Origin: JAHFJA01 sp964357385
Lineage (GTDB): Bacteria; Patescibacteriota; Patescibacteriia; JACQRZ01
NCBI GenBank assembly: GCA_964357385.1
Contig: CAYHKW010000021.1
Coordinates: 1 to 16,164 of the forward strand
Direction: 5' to 3'
DNA: 16,164 bases
This document shows, piece after piece, positions 7,007-13,011 of the stretch. The translations under genes and the position numbers were made by a program. A model generated the notes under the pieces. The model made no database searches and was not told the origin of the DNA. It saw only the letters and a list, made by a program, of their open reading frames with translations. Within the stretch, counting starts at the first letter, position 1, and every line of letters begins with the position of its first letter.

Positions 7007-7038
7007 AAAAAATCGAGCCACTAAGAGCTCGATTTTTT
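7007..7038 (-). terminator. Rho-independent terminator of the valS-tyrS operon
   Basis: AAAAAATCGAGC (7007-7018) pairs perfectly over 12 bases with GCTCGATTTTTT (7027-7038) around an eight-base loop. On the minus strand the GC part is followed by TTTTTT. The symmetry also lets it act on the plus strand. Confidence 0.85.
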
Positions 7039-7047
7039 ATATACTCC

Positions 7048-8247
7048 TTACTTACTCATCACCTTCATAAAGTGTCGTTTCCCTTTTTGGATAACGACCC
7101 CATCCTTGGAAAGGGATACTTCATGCTTTTCGTCACTGATTACTTCATCATCGATCTTTACTGACTTCTGCTTGATGAGGGTACGAGCTTCGGTTTTACT
7201 GGTGGCGAGTTTGCTTTCGACGAGAATATCAACTAGTGAGAGTTTCTTTCCTTTGAATTTCATTTCAGGAATCTCATCTGGTCTCTTTTGTTGTTGGAAC
7301 ACTTGAATGAATTGCAGCTCTGCCTGTTCTGCGTCTTTTTTGCTGTGATAGGTCGTAACGATTTCGCGGCCGAGGTACATCTTTGCATCGCGAGGGTTGA
7401 GTGTGCCGGCTTTGATCTGACGGGACATCTCATTGATTTCTGTTTCAGGAACACCGGTGGTCAGTTCAAAGTATTTCCACAGTAATGCATCAGGGATAGA
7501 CATCACTTTACCGTACATATCGGTAGCTGTGTCGGTAAGGTTGATGGTGTTGCCAAGGCTCTTTGACATCTTTTCTGCACCGTCGGTACCAGGGATATAA
7601 GGAAAGAGGATCACGTCTTGTTCGGGCATGCCATGCGCATGTTGGATTTCGCGTCCCATAAGCACGTTAAACTTTTGATCCATACCGCCTAGCTCGACAT
7701 CTGCTTTTATTGCCACAGAGTCATAGCCTTGAAGGAGAGGATACAGTGTTTCTTGATGATGGAGAGCCTGTCCGCGTTTTATCCTGTTGCCAAATGTTTC
7801 ATGAGCCATGAGACGATTACTGGTAGTGCATGCCATGAGCTCGATCACATCACGCAAAGTGAATTTTGAAAACCATTCCGAATTGCGATGCACTTCAGTT
7901 TTCTTTTTATCAAGGATGGAAAACACTTGAGTAAGATAACTATCGGCATTGCGCTTTGTTTCTTCAGCGCTGATAAGTTTGCGCGCATCAGAACGATCCG
8001 ATGGGTCACCCAATTGCGCGGTGTAATCGCCAAGAATCAACACGGCAGTATGCCCGGCGTCTTGGAATTCACGTAGCTTGCGTAGTGGCACGGCATGACC
8101 GATATGCAAGTCAGGCTTGTTGGGATCAATGCCGTATTTGATGCGAAGCTTCTCGCCTTTTTTCAAGCGTGCTTCAAGGTGTTTTTTATCAATCACTTCT
8201 GCAACGCCACGCGAAAGCAAGGAATGATGGGAATCATTGTGTGTCAT
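7048..8247 (-). CDS. tyrS: Tyrosyl-tRNA synthetase
   Basis: A class I synthetase that charges tRNA-Tyr. From ATG 8245-8247 it has 399 residues, the size of the longer TyrRS type. The Rossmann core has YGIDPNKPDLHIGH (HIGH at 48-51), QGYDSV (173-178), ELGGMDQKF (185-193) and KMSKS (226-230). The C-terminal S4 RNA-binding domain begins near residue 338 (KLSLVDILVESKLATSKTEARTLI). A TTG at 8260-8262 would add five residues, but neither start has a ribosome site, and the ATG fits a leader of about 20 bases from the TATAAT at 8275-8280. It follows valS by 28 bases and is probably also transcribed with it. Confidence 0.95.
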   Translation of the reverse strand: MTHNDSHHSLLSRGVAEVIDKKHLEARLKKGEKLRIKYGIDPNKPDLHIGHAVPLRKLREFQDAGHTAVLILGDYTAQLGDPSDRSDARKLISAEETKRNADSYLTQVFSILDKKKTEVHRNSEWFSKFTLRDVIELMACTTSNRLMAHETFGNRIKRGQALHHQETLYPLLQGYDSVAIKADVELGGMDQKFNVLMGREIQHAHGMPEQDVILFPYIPGTDGAEKMSKSLGNTINLTDTATDMYGKVMSIPDALLWKYFELTTGVPETEINEMSRQIKAGTLNPRDAKMYLGREIVTTYHSKKDAEQAELQFIQVFQQQKRPDEIPEMKFKGKKLSLVDILVESKLATSKTEARTLIKQKSVKIDDEVISDEKHEVSLSKDGVVIQKGKRHFMKVMSK

Positions 8248-8274
8248 ATGTGTTGATACCAATTATGTACGTTC

Positions 8275-8303
8275 ATTATACCAATCTTTTGCGTTGCTGT
8301 TGC
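8275..8303 (-). promoter_or_regulatory. Possible internal promoter for tyrS
   Basis: A perfect TATAAT (8275-8280, minus strand) overlaps the valS stop codon. The -35 position, 17 bases away, reads GCAACA (8298-8303), a weak match. It could give tyrS extra transcription independent of valS. Confidence 0.4.
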
Positions 8304-11002
8304 ATACGTACGAGTTCATCTTGGTAGTTCGCAACTTTGAGATTCATGTCGTGGACAATATGTTCGGGAGCTTTTGCAACAAATTCCTGATTCGCAAGCT
8401 GTGCGTTGGTGCGCCCGATGAGGCCTTCGATGTTTGCAATCTCCTTATCAAGACGTACGCGCTCTTCCTCAATTTTCATTGAGCTCAAAGGGATATACAT
8501 CTCAATATCTTCTACTTGGACAAACAACGCACTTGCTGGTCGCTCCCCTGTTTCCTGGATGGTGATATTGTTTGCATTAGTAAGACGGGCAATCGTGTTG
8601 GTGTGAGGGGTAATAAACGCACCGCGGTGAGGGGTATATATGATTATGTCGATTTGTTCTCCTGCGGGGATATGGTTTTCTGCGCGGCTATTGCGCAGTG
8701 TTTGGATGATCTGTTGAATCACTGCAAAATCGGTTTCTGTTTGTTCACTAATAGCATTCGGGTTTGCAAGCGGCCATGCACGCACCATCAAAAGAGAGGG
8801 GCGTGAGTTTTCTCCTTCAGGGAATGATGAATGCGCAAGATGATAGATTTCTTCCGTGACAAACGGGATGAGAGGATGCCATAAGACAAGAAGCACTTCA
8901 AGAATGGAAAGCAGTAATGTTCTCTTGCCTCCTTCTACTTTGCTGACCTCAATATACCAGTCGGCAAAATCATCGATAGTGAACACGCGTAGTATTTCAG
9001 CAGCGCGTGAAAATTCATACTGCTCAATTGCGCTTGAGACGTCTGTGATAAGGCGGTTGAGTTTGCTGATGATCCATTGATCGGCAAGACTGTAGTCAGT
9101 TTGCTGAGTGGTATCACCGGCAGTAAAGGTGAGTACATAGCGGCTAATATTCCAAATTTTGTTTACCAAGTTTCGGTTGCTTTCAATTTTTTCCTCTGAA
9201 AGGCGCATGTTGTTTCCAGGAGTAACACCTGAAATCAAACTCATGCGCAACGCATCAGCGCCATACTTGGTGATCATTTCTAGTGGATCAATCGCGGTTT
9301 CAGGTCGAGACTTGCTCATTTTTTTCCCATCCTTGTCCAGTACGAGCCCGTGGAAATATACGTTTTTGAATGGCACTTCATTGAGCGCATATTTTGTCAT
9401 CATTACCATACGGGAAACCCAGGTGGTAAGAATGTCATATGCGGTTTCAACCACTGTCGTGGGATGAAATGTTGCCAAGTCCCCTTTTTTTATTATAGTG
9501 CCATTTTTGTATTCCACCGCATCGGGCCATCCTAACGTGGAAAACGTCCACATGCCGGATGAAAACCACGTATCAAGCGTATCTTCTTCATGAGTAAGGT
9601 TTGTATTGCCACATTTTGGACATGTGGTGGTTTGCTCGATTGAGACAATGATCTCTCCGCATCCGCCATTTGAGGTAAGACAATATGAAACAGGGATCGG
9701 ATGACCAAACCAGATTTGTCGTGAGATGCACCAGTCGTGTAAGTTTTCCATCCAATGAAAATATTGTTGTTCAAATCGTTGGGGAATGATGGTTATTTCT
9801 TTGCTTCGCACTGCTTGTATTGCCATTTCTTTCAATGATTCATTGCGCTGGGGAACTTTTGCATCAACACTGACAAACCACTGCAATGATGTGAGGGGTT
9901 CAATGATGGTGTCGCAGCGATAACAAAGCCCCACGGTTGAGGTGTGTGTTTCCTGTTTTTCAAGAAACCCTGCTTGCTGTAATGCAAGTCCCACTGCCTC
10001 GCGTGCAGCGAATCGTTCCATTCCTTCAAAGGGTTGTATAGATGTGGTGTCGTATCCTTCTTTTCTCAGTGCATCAAAGTTAAGATGGCCTTCATCGTTA
10101 ATAATGCGAAATACGCCAAGGTTATATTTTTTACCAATTTCAAAATCATTCGGTGCATGTGCGGGGGTGATTTTCAGCGCACCGGTACCAAATGCAATAT
10201 CAACATAGTCATCGGCAATGATGGGAATCTCGCGATTAAGTAATGGAAGCACTACTGCGCTGCCGATATATTGTTTGTAGCGGTCATCGGCAGGATTGAC
10301 TGCAATAGCAACGTCAGCAAATAGTGTTTCTGGGCGGGTGGTGGCAACCGTAATATGTTTGTCAGTACCTTTGATGGGATAGGTAATATAATAGAGGGAG
10401 CCTTCGCGTTCCTTGTGTTCGACTTCATCATCGGCAAGTGTCGACATGCAGCGAGGGCACCAGTTCACGATGCGCGTGCCACGATAGATAAGGCCATCTT
10501 CATGCATTTTTACAAACATCGTGCGTACTGCACGCGTCATTGCTGGTTCAAGAGTATATCGTTCCCTACTCCAATCACAGCTTGATCCCATAAGCTTCAC
10601 TTGACCTCGGATAGTATCTTTTGATTCCTCAACAAAATGAGCAACGCGTTCAAGGAATTTTTCTCGTCCCAATTCATGGCGGGTTGTACCTTCTCGAGCA
10701 AGAATTTTTTCAACAACATTTTGTGTTGCGATTGAAGCGTGGTCAGTTCCCGGCAGCCATAAGGCCTTGTCCCCTTTCATGCGATGGTAGCGAACCATGA
10801 GATCTTGGAGTACTAACATCATTGCATGACCCGTATGCAGTTTCCCTGTTGCATTGGGCGGGGGCATGATAATACAAAAAGGATTTTCAGCCTCTGGATA
10901 GGCATCAGGATTAAAAAGACCGGAATCAGCCCATGCTCTATAGATACGATCTTCAACTAATTGCGGCTCATAGGCCTTGGGAAGGGTATTGGGAGTGTCC
11001 AT
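8276..11002 (-). CDS. valS: Valyl-tRNA synthetase
   Basis: A large class I synthetase that charges tRNA-Val and removes mischarged threonine. It has 908 residues from ATG 11000-11002. The catalytic core has PPPNATGKLHTGH (HTGH at 56-59) and GKKMSKS (KMSKS at 561-565). The CP1 editing domain lies at about 200-370, with TTRPETLFAD (221-230) and GTGALKITPAHAPNDFEIG (272-290). Cysteine pairs WCPRC (181-185), LCYRC (359-363) and a Zn-ribbon-like insert with C441, C448 and CPKC (461-464) are as in many bacterial ValRS. The anticodon-binding domain and a C-terminal coiled coil (about 843-905) follow. A TTG 12 codons upstream is less likely. There is no ribosome site. It is the first gene of the valS-tyrS operon. 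Confidence 0.96.
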   Translation of the reverse strand: MDTPNTLPKAYEPQLVEDRIYRAWADSGLFNPDAYPEAENPFCIIMPPPNATGKLHTGHAMMLVLQDLMVRYHRMKGDKALWLPGTDHASIATQNVVEKILAREGTTRHELGREKFLERVAHFVEESKDTIRGQVKLMGSSCDWSRERYTLEPAMTRAVRTMFVKMHEDGLIYRGTRIVNWCPRCMSTLADDEVEHKEREGSLYYITYPIKGTDKHITVATTRPETLFADVAIAVNPADDRYKQYIGSAVVLPLLNREIPIIADDYVDIAFGTGALKITPAHAPNDFEIGKKYNLGVFRIINDEGHLNFDALRKEGYDTTSIQPFEGMERFAAREAVGLALQQAGFLEKQETHTSTVGLCYRCDTIIEPLTSLQWFVSVDAKVPQRNESLKEMAIQAVRSKEITIIPQRFEQQYFHWMENLHDWCISRQIWFGHPIPVSYCLTSNGGCGEIIVSIEQTTTCPKCGNTNLTHEEDTLDTWFSSGMWTFSTLGWPDAVEYKNGTIIKKGDLATFHPTTVVETAYDILTTWVSRMVMMTKYALNEVPFKNVYFHGLVLDKDGKKMSKSRPETAIDPLEMITKYGADALRMSLISGVTPGNNMRLSEEKIESNRNLVNKIWNISRYVLTFTAGDTTQQTDYSLADQWIISKLNRLITDVSSAIEQYEFSRAAEILRVFTIDDFADWYIEVSKVEGGKRTLLLSILEVLLVLWHPLIPFVTEEIYHLAHSSFPEGENSRPSLLMVRAWPLANPNAISEQTETDFAVIQQIIQTLRNSRAENHIPAGEQIDIIIYTPHRGAFITPHTNTIARLTNANNITIQETGERPASALFVQVEDIEMYIPLSSMKIEEERVRLDKEIANIEGLIGRTNAQLANQEFVAKAPEHIVHDMNLKVANYQDELVRMQQQRKRLV

Positions 11003-11028
11003 AGCGAGTAAGTGATAAATATACCCTA

Positions 11029-11057
11029 ATACTACCAAGTCGGCGTCAGAGAGGCAA
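11029..11057 (-). promoter_or_regulatory. Probable promoter of valS-tyrS
   Basis: On the minus strand, TTGCCT (11052-11057), 17 bases and TAGTAT (11029-11034), each matching four of six consensus bases. The leader would be about 20 bases. A TTTCCT/AGGAAA inverted repeat (11059-11064 and 11074-11079) lies just upstream and could be an operator. Confidence 0.5.
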
Positions 11058-11113
11058 ATTTCCTTTATTTTATAGGAAAAAATGACATATTTATGGAAAA
11101 TGCCCTATTATGC

Positions 11114-11142
11114 TTGACATTTCTATGAAAATATGCTATTCT
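11114..11142 (+). promoter_or_regulatory. Strong sigma70-type promoter of an intergenic transcript
   Basis: Perfect TTGACA (11114-11119), 17 bases and TATTCT (11137-11142). Predicted start is near 11149. It faces the structured region that ends at 11471. Confidence 0.8.
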
Positions 11143-11222
11143 TTAGTTAAGTTGTATTCTTTATAACTTATTCAAGTGAGCACAACGGCGTCGCGAACCG
11201 TATATGCTCGTATGGAGGCACA

Positions 11223-11393
11223 ATGGATGTAAAACCTACAATATTTTCATTATCCCACCATCGGGGCACATTGCAGTCGTTGATGGTCAACAATGAAAAT
11301 ATTAAGGACGGGACAATATCCGTCAAAGCTCAACACACTAGCGGCAGACGCCTTCTAAGCCTTATGGCGAAGGAGGGGGCTATGATAAATTGA
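11223..11393 (+). CDS. Possible 56-residue protein within the intergenic transcript
   Basis: ATG 11223-11225 is preceded by GGAGG at 11214-11218 with four bases spacing, and the frame stays open to TGA 11391-11393. The product (MDVKPTIFSLSHHRGTL... ending AKEGAMIN) is basic, soluble-looking and unlike any family I know. In favour: promoter, ribosome site, and the terminator just after the stop. Against: the frame spans a 12-bp inverted repeat and other stems, a frame this short can arise by chance, and no confident gene in the window ends in TGA. A structured RNA is at least as likely. Confidence 0.3.
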   Translation: MDVKPTIFSLSHHRGTLQSLMVNNENIKDGTISVKAQHTSGRRLLSLMAKEGAMIN

Positions 11394-11438
11394 GTTTGAA
11401 AAAGAGAAAAGGCATGGTTACCTAAATAACCAAACTAC

Positions 11439-11471
11439 GTCTACCCAGACCAATTATGGGTAGACTTTTTT
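11439..11471 (+). terminator. Rho-independent terminator of the intergenic transcript
   Basis: GTCTACCC (11439-11446) and GGGTAGAC (11458-11465) form an eight-base perfect stem with an 11-base loop, followed by TTTTTT (11466-11471). Confidence 0.88.
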
Positions 11472-11473
11472 AT

Positions 11474-12202
11474 TTATTTGAGATGCTTGGCTGCGAGATC
11501 AAATAGGATTCCAAGTGTTTTGGTTAATGCTGCACTTTCAATAATGACTGAATTCATTTTTCCTTCAAAGGTCACAAACACTATTTTATTATCAATAATC
11601 ATGATCTCAGAATTGAAATGATTATATTCTTCAGGAAGTACTAAGTTGTTACTAATTTCAGCAGGAGGTGTACCAACAGGAACAAGATAATCAACTTTTA
11701 CCTTATTTTTAAGTAATACCTCTCGCAGTGGAGCGGTGTCTTCTCTGGAAAGTACTTGATTTACTGCCTGTACATCTGAAATAGCTTTGAGGTAAGTAAG
11801 TTTTGAATGTTCCACTTCTTCCATGATAGCTTTAATCCCCTCTTTTCCTTCAAACATTTTTACGACAGGGCGTTCACCGTGAGCCTTAAGTTTAAGTTCA
11901 GGGAGCACACGACCAAGATCAGTAATTTTTTCTTTCATTTCTTGCTGCTTTCGCTCTGCATAGGAAAGCAATTTATCAGGATCCTCAGAAACATAATACT
12001 TTTTCTTGCCTTTCATGAGGCTGGACATCAAACCACGATTCGTAAGTGTCTCAATAGCAACGTATGTTGCCTGACGAGAGAGCTTTGTTCGTTTTGTGAG
12101 ATCAATAACAGTACCAGGACCTTGCTCCAAGGAAGCGATATATGTCTTGGTTTCACTTTCGACAAAACCGAGCGAATGAAGAATGTGGGAGATGTGTTGC
12201 AT
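11474..12202 (-). CDS. TrmB-like transcriptional regulator
   Basis: A 242-residue DNA-binding regulator. The N-terminal winged helix (about 1-70) contains IDLTKRTKLSRQATYVAIETLTNRGLM with a basic wing (KGKKKYYVSEDP), as in TrmB-family proteins that are common in archaea and in candidate-phyla bacteria. A helical linker or coiled coil follows (about 76-105). The rest (about 111-242, from RPVVKMFEGKEGIKAIMEEV) resembles the ligand-sensing domain that follows the helix-turn-helix in this family. The ligand is unknown; archaeal members sense sugars, but no sugar-transport genes are nearby. The gene stands alone, has an extended -10 promoter, and a near-palindrome covers its start of transcription, which suggests self-control. 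Confidence 0.82.
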   Translation of the reverse strand: MQHISHILHSLGFVESETKTYIASLEQGPGTVIDLTKRTKLSRQATYVAIETLTNRGLMSSLMKGKKKYYVSEDPDKLLSYAERKQQEMKEKITDLGRVLPELKLKAHGERPVVKMFEGKEGIKAIMEEVEHSKLTYLKAISDVQAVNQVLSREDTAPLREVLLKNKVKVDYLVPVGTPPAEISNNLVLPEEYNHFNSEIMIIDNKIVFVTFEGKMNSVIIESAALTKTLGILFDLAAKHLK

Positions 12203-12221
12203 ATAGGTCTCGGATAAGGCT

Positions 12222-12242
12222 TATATTATTGAGAATATTATA
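12222..12242. promoter_or_regulatory. Near-palindrome over the trmB-like promoter, candidate operator
   Basis: TATATTATT-GAG-AATATTATA: eight of ten base pairs are symmetric across 21 bases. It covers the -10 box (12237-12242) and the expected transcription start of the TrmB-like gene, the place for an autorepressor. AT-rich sequence makes chance symmetry easier. Confidence 0.35.
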
Positions 12243-12245
12243 GCA
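12237..12245 (-). promoter_or_regulatory. Extended -10 promoter of the TrmB-like gene
   Basis: On the minus strand TGCTATAAT, a TGn extension followed by a perfect -10. No -35 is apparent at 17 bases. The leader would be about 28 bases and shows no clear ribosome site. Confidence 0.6.
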
Positions 12246-12268
12246 CACTCTTACAGAAATGCTTGTTT

Positions 12269-12297
12269 TTGACAAGGGTGGTGTGGGGTCGTATGAT
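12269..12297 (+). promoter_or_regulatory. Promoter of tRNA-Ile
   Basis: TTGACA (12269-12274), 17 bases and TATGAT (12292-12297). Predicted start is near 12304, four bases before the mature tRNA 5' end. Confidence 0.85.
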
Positions 12298-12307
12298 ACC
12301 TCAGCAT

Positions 12308-12384
12308 GCGCGTATAGCTCAGTCGGTTAGAGCAGTGATCTTATAAGTCACAGGTCGATGGTTCAAGTCCATCTACGCGCACCA
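12308..12384 (+). tRNA. tRNA-Ile, anticodon UAU, CCA encoded
   Basis: The cloverleaf is complete. The acceptor GCGCGTA pairs perfectly with TACGCGC; the D stem is GCTC/GAGC; the anticodon stem is GTGAT/GTCAC; the loop CTTATAA has anticodon TAT at 12342-12344; the T stem is GATGG/CCATC with loop TTCAAGT; the discriminator is A and the 3' CCA is in the DNA. The loop is that of the ordinary tRNA-Ile(GAU), CTGATAA, with one change at position 34. Such a tRNA would read AUA directly, without the lysidine-modified CAU tRNA that most bacteria use. AUA codons do occur in the genes here. Confidence 0.95.
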
Positions 12385-12385
12385 A

Positions 12386-12413
12386 AAGTGTCCTCTTATT
12401 TGAGGACTTTTTT
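12386..12413 (+). terminator. Terminator of tRNA-Ile
   Basis: GTCCTC (12390-12395) and GAGGAC (12402-12407) form a six-base stem with a six-base loop, followed by TTTTTT (12408-12413). It begins six bases after the CCA end. Confidence 0.88.
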
Positions 12414-12672
12414 GTTTAGGAAATATAGGTTAGTGTGTATGATATAGCTTGGTATGTCTACTGTATTTGATACGCTTTTGGTACAAAACATCATCGCAGG
12501 TGATGGATAGCGAAGCCACCTCCTTGCAGTTTTGCTTAAAGATTGATTGATGACTATATTTTCAAATAATCTCAAATAGTGTGATCTTACTCTACCCCCC
12601 CCTATTAAATATAATTGAGATAAATACTATAGTATTATTATATACTTTAAAGCGGTATAATCAAGTAGGGTG
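12414..12672. other. Gene-free, partly AT-rich stretch before the parS cluster
   Basis: No convincing gene. It holds a nested imperfect hairpin, outer arms CAAAAC/GTTTTG (12484-12489 and 12529-12534), with an alternative inner stem CATCATC/GGTGATG (12489-12495 and 12499-12505) and no T run. A run of eight C lies at 12595-12602, followed by a very AT-rich segment (about 12603-12665). No DnaA-box clusters were seen by eye. Given the adjacent parS sites it could include a replication-related unwinding region, but that is speculation. Confidence 0.4.
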
Positions 12673-12677
12673 TAAAA

Positions 12678-12693
12678 TGTTCCACGTGGAACA
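12678..12693. promoter_or_regulatory. parS-type ParB binding site, copy 1
   Basis: Perfect palindrome TGTTCCACGTGGAACA, extended by A/T flanks to 26 bases (12673-12698). It is a known variant of the bacterial parS consensus TGTTTCACGTGAAACA. Confidence 0.88.
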
Positions 12694-12722
12694 TTTTATG
12701 AAACGATATTATAATAATCAAT

Positions 12723-12755
12723 GTGCTGGGCTCGGCCAGGTGGCATGTCCAGCAC
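12723..12755. repeat. GC-rich inverted repeat
   Basis: GTGCTGG (12723-12729) and CCAGCAC (12749-12755) enclose a 19-base GC-rich loop that stands out in AT-rich surroundings between parS copies 1 and 2. There is no T run, so it is not a standard terminator. Its role is unknown. Confidence 0.45.
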
Positions 12756-12776
12756 CCACGGTCACTTAAATGGATG

Positions 12777-12804
12777 TTGACAGACTCTCTTGATATAGTA
12801 TACT
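12777..12804 (+). promoter_or_regulatory. Strong promoter between parS copies 1 and 2
   Basis: Perfect TTGACA (12777-12782), 16 bases and TATACT (12799-12804). Predicted start is near 12811, only about 45 bases before a terminator stem. Confidence 0.75.
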
Positions 12805-12810
12805 AATTAC

Positions 12811-12878
12811 AGTGTCAATTCAGAGCTATACCATTTGGTAAAGACTCATCAAGGAATCCGCAGAAATGCGGGTTTTTT
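12811..12878 (+). ncRNA. Short transcript, about 68 nt: small RNA or attenuated leader
   Basis: The segment runs from the 12777-12804 promoter to the terminator at 12855-12878. It holds one small hairpin (TACC-ATTT-GGTA) and no credible frame. Two readings fit: a tiny regulatory RNA, or a leader whose terminator limits read-through into the gene at 13012. The terminator lies 133 bases before that gene. Confidence 0.45.
12855..12878 (+). terminator. Rho-independent terminator of the short transcript
   Basis: CCGCA (12858-12862), GAAA loop and TGCGG (12867-12871), lengthened by AAT with GTT through a T-G pair, then TTTTTT (12873-12878). Confidence 0.85.
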
Positions 12879-12916
12879 GTATATTCGAATTAAGTAAAGC
12901 TATGATGCTCTCAAAA

Positions 12917-12932
12917 TGTTCCACGTGGAACA
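12917..12932. promoter_or_regulatory. parS-type ParB binding site, copy 2
   Basis: The same 16-base palindrome, extended symmetrically to 26 bases (12912-12937). Its right arm runs into the -35 box TTGGCA (12935-12940) of the next gene's promoter. Confidence 0.88.
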
Positions 12933-12934
12933 TT

Positions 12935-12963
12935 TTGGCAAGAGACGATCTACGTTCTATAAT
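12935..12963 (+). promoter_or_regulatory. Promoter of the parS-cluster gene
   Basis: TTGGCA (12935-12940), 17 bases and perfect TATAAT (12958-12963). Start near 12970 gives a leader of about 42 bases with the AAGGAGGTG ribosome site. The -35 overlaps the extended parS copy 2. Confidence 0.8.
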
Positions 12964-13011
12964 AGAATCAGTTCTTCACAATATATTTATTTTATTAAGG
13001 AGGTGTAACGC

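Larger units (their letters stand above)
11149..11471 (+). ncRNA. Candidate structured RNA of about 320 nt, class unknown
   Basis: This gap between valS and the TrmB-like gene holds a full transcription unit from a consensus promoter to a strong terminator. Stems in order: GAGCA/TGCTC (11178-11182, 11205-11209) enclosing ACGG/CCGT; a 12-bp perfect stem AATATTTTCATT/AATGAAAATATT (11240-11251, 11292-11303) enclosing ACCATC/GATGGT (11257-11262, 11282-11287); GACGG/CCGTC (11307-11311, 11320-11324); TGGTTA/TAACCA (11415-11420, 11427-11432); then the terminator. I looked for hallmarks of tmRNA, RNase P RNA, SRP RNA, T-box and common riboswitches and did not find them. The unit cannot be a leader, since the next gene runs the other way. 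A 56-residue frame inside is the alternative reading. Confidence 0.5.

Noticed and set aside
9159..9467. Plus-strand frames of 60-100 codons opposite valS, tyrS and argS.
   Set aside because: They lie antisense to conserved synthetase genes whose motifs are intact, and show no ribosome sites or protein features.
11149..11471. The structured intergenic transcript as tmRNA, RNase P RNA, SRP RNA or a T-box leader.
   Set aside because: No tRNA-like ends or CCA, no conserved RNase P or SRP core motifs, no T-box sequence, and the downstream gene is on the other strand.
12677..12769. A 30-codon frame starting MFHVEHF at parS copy 1, with a weak AGGGTG upstream; also readable as part of a longer frame from 12581.
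   Set aside because: Any parS palindrome preceded by A in this form encodes MFHVEHF, so the start is a by-product of the site. The rest is low-quality sequence and crosses the GC-rich inverted repeat.
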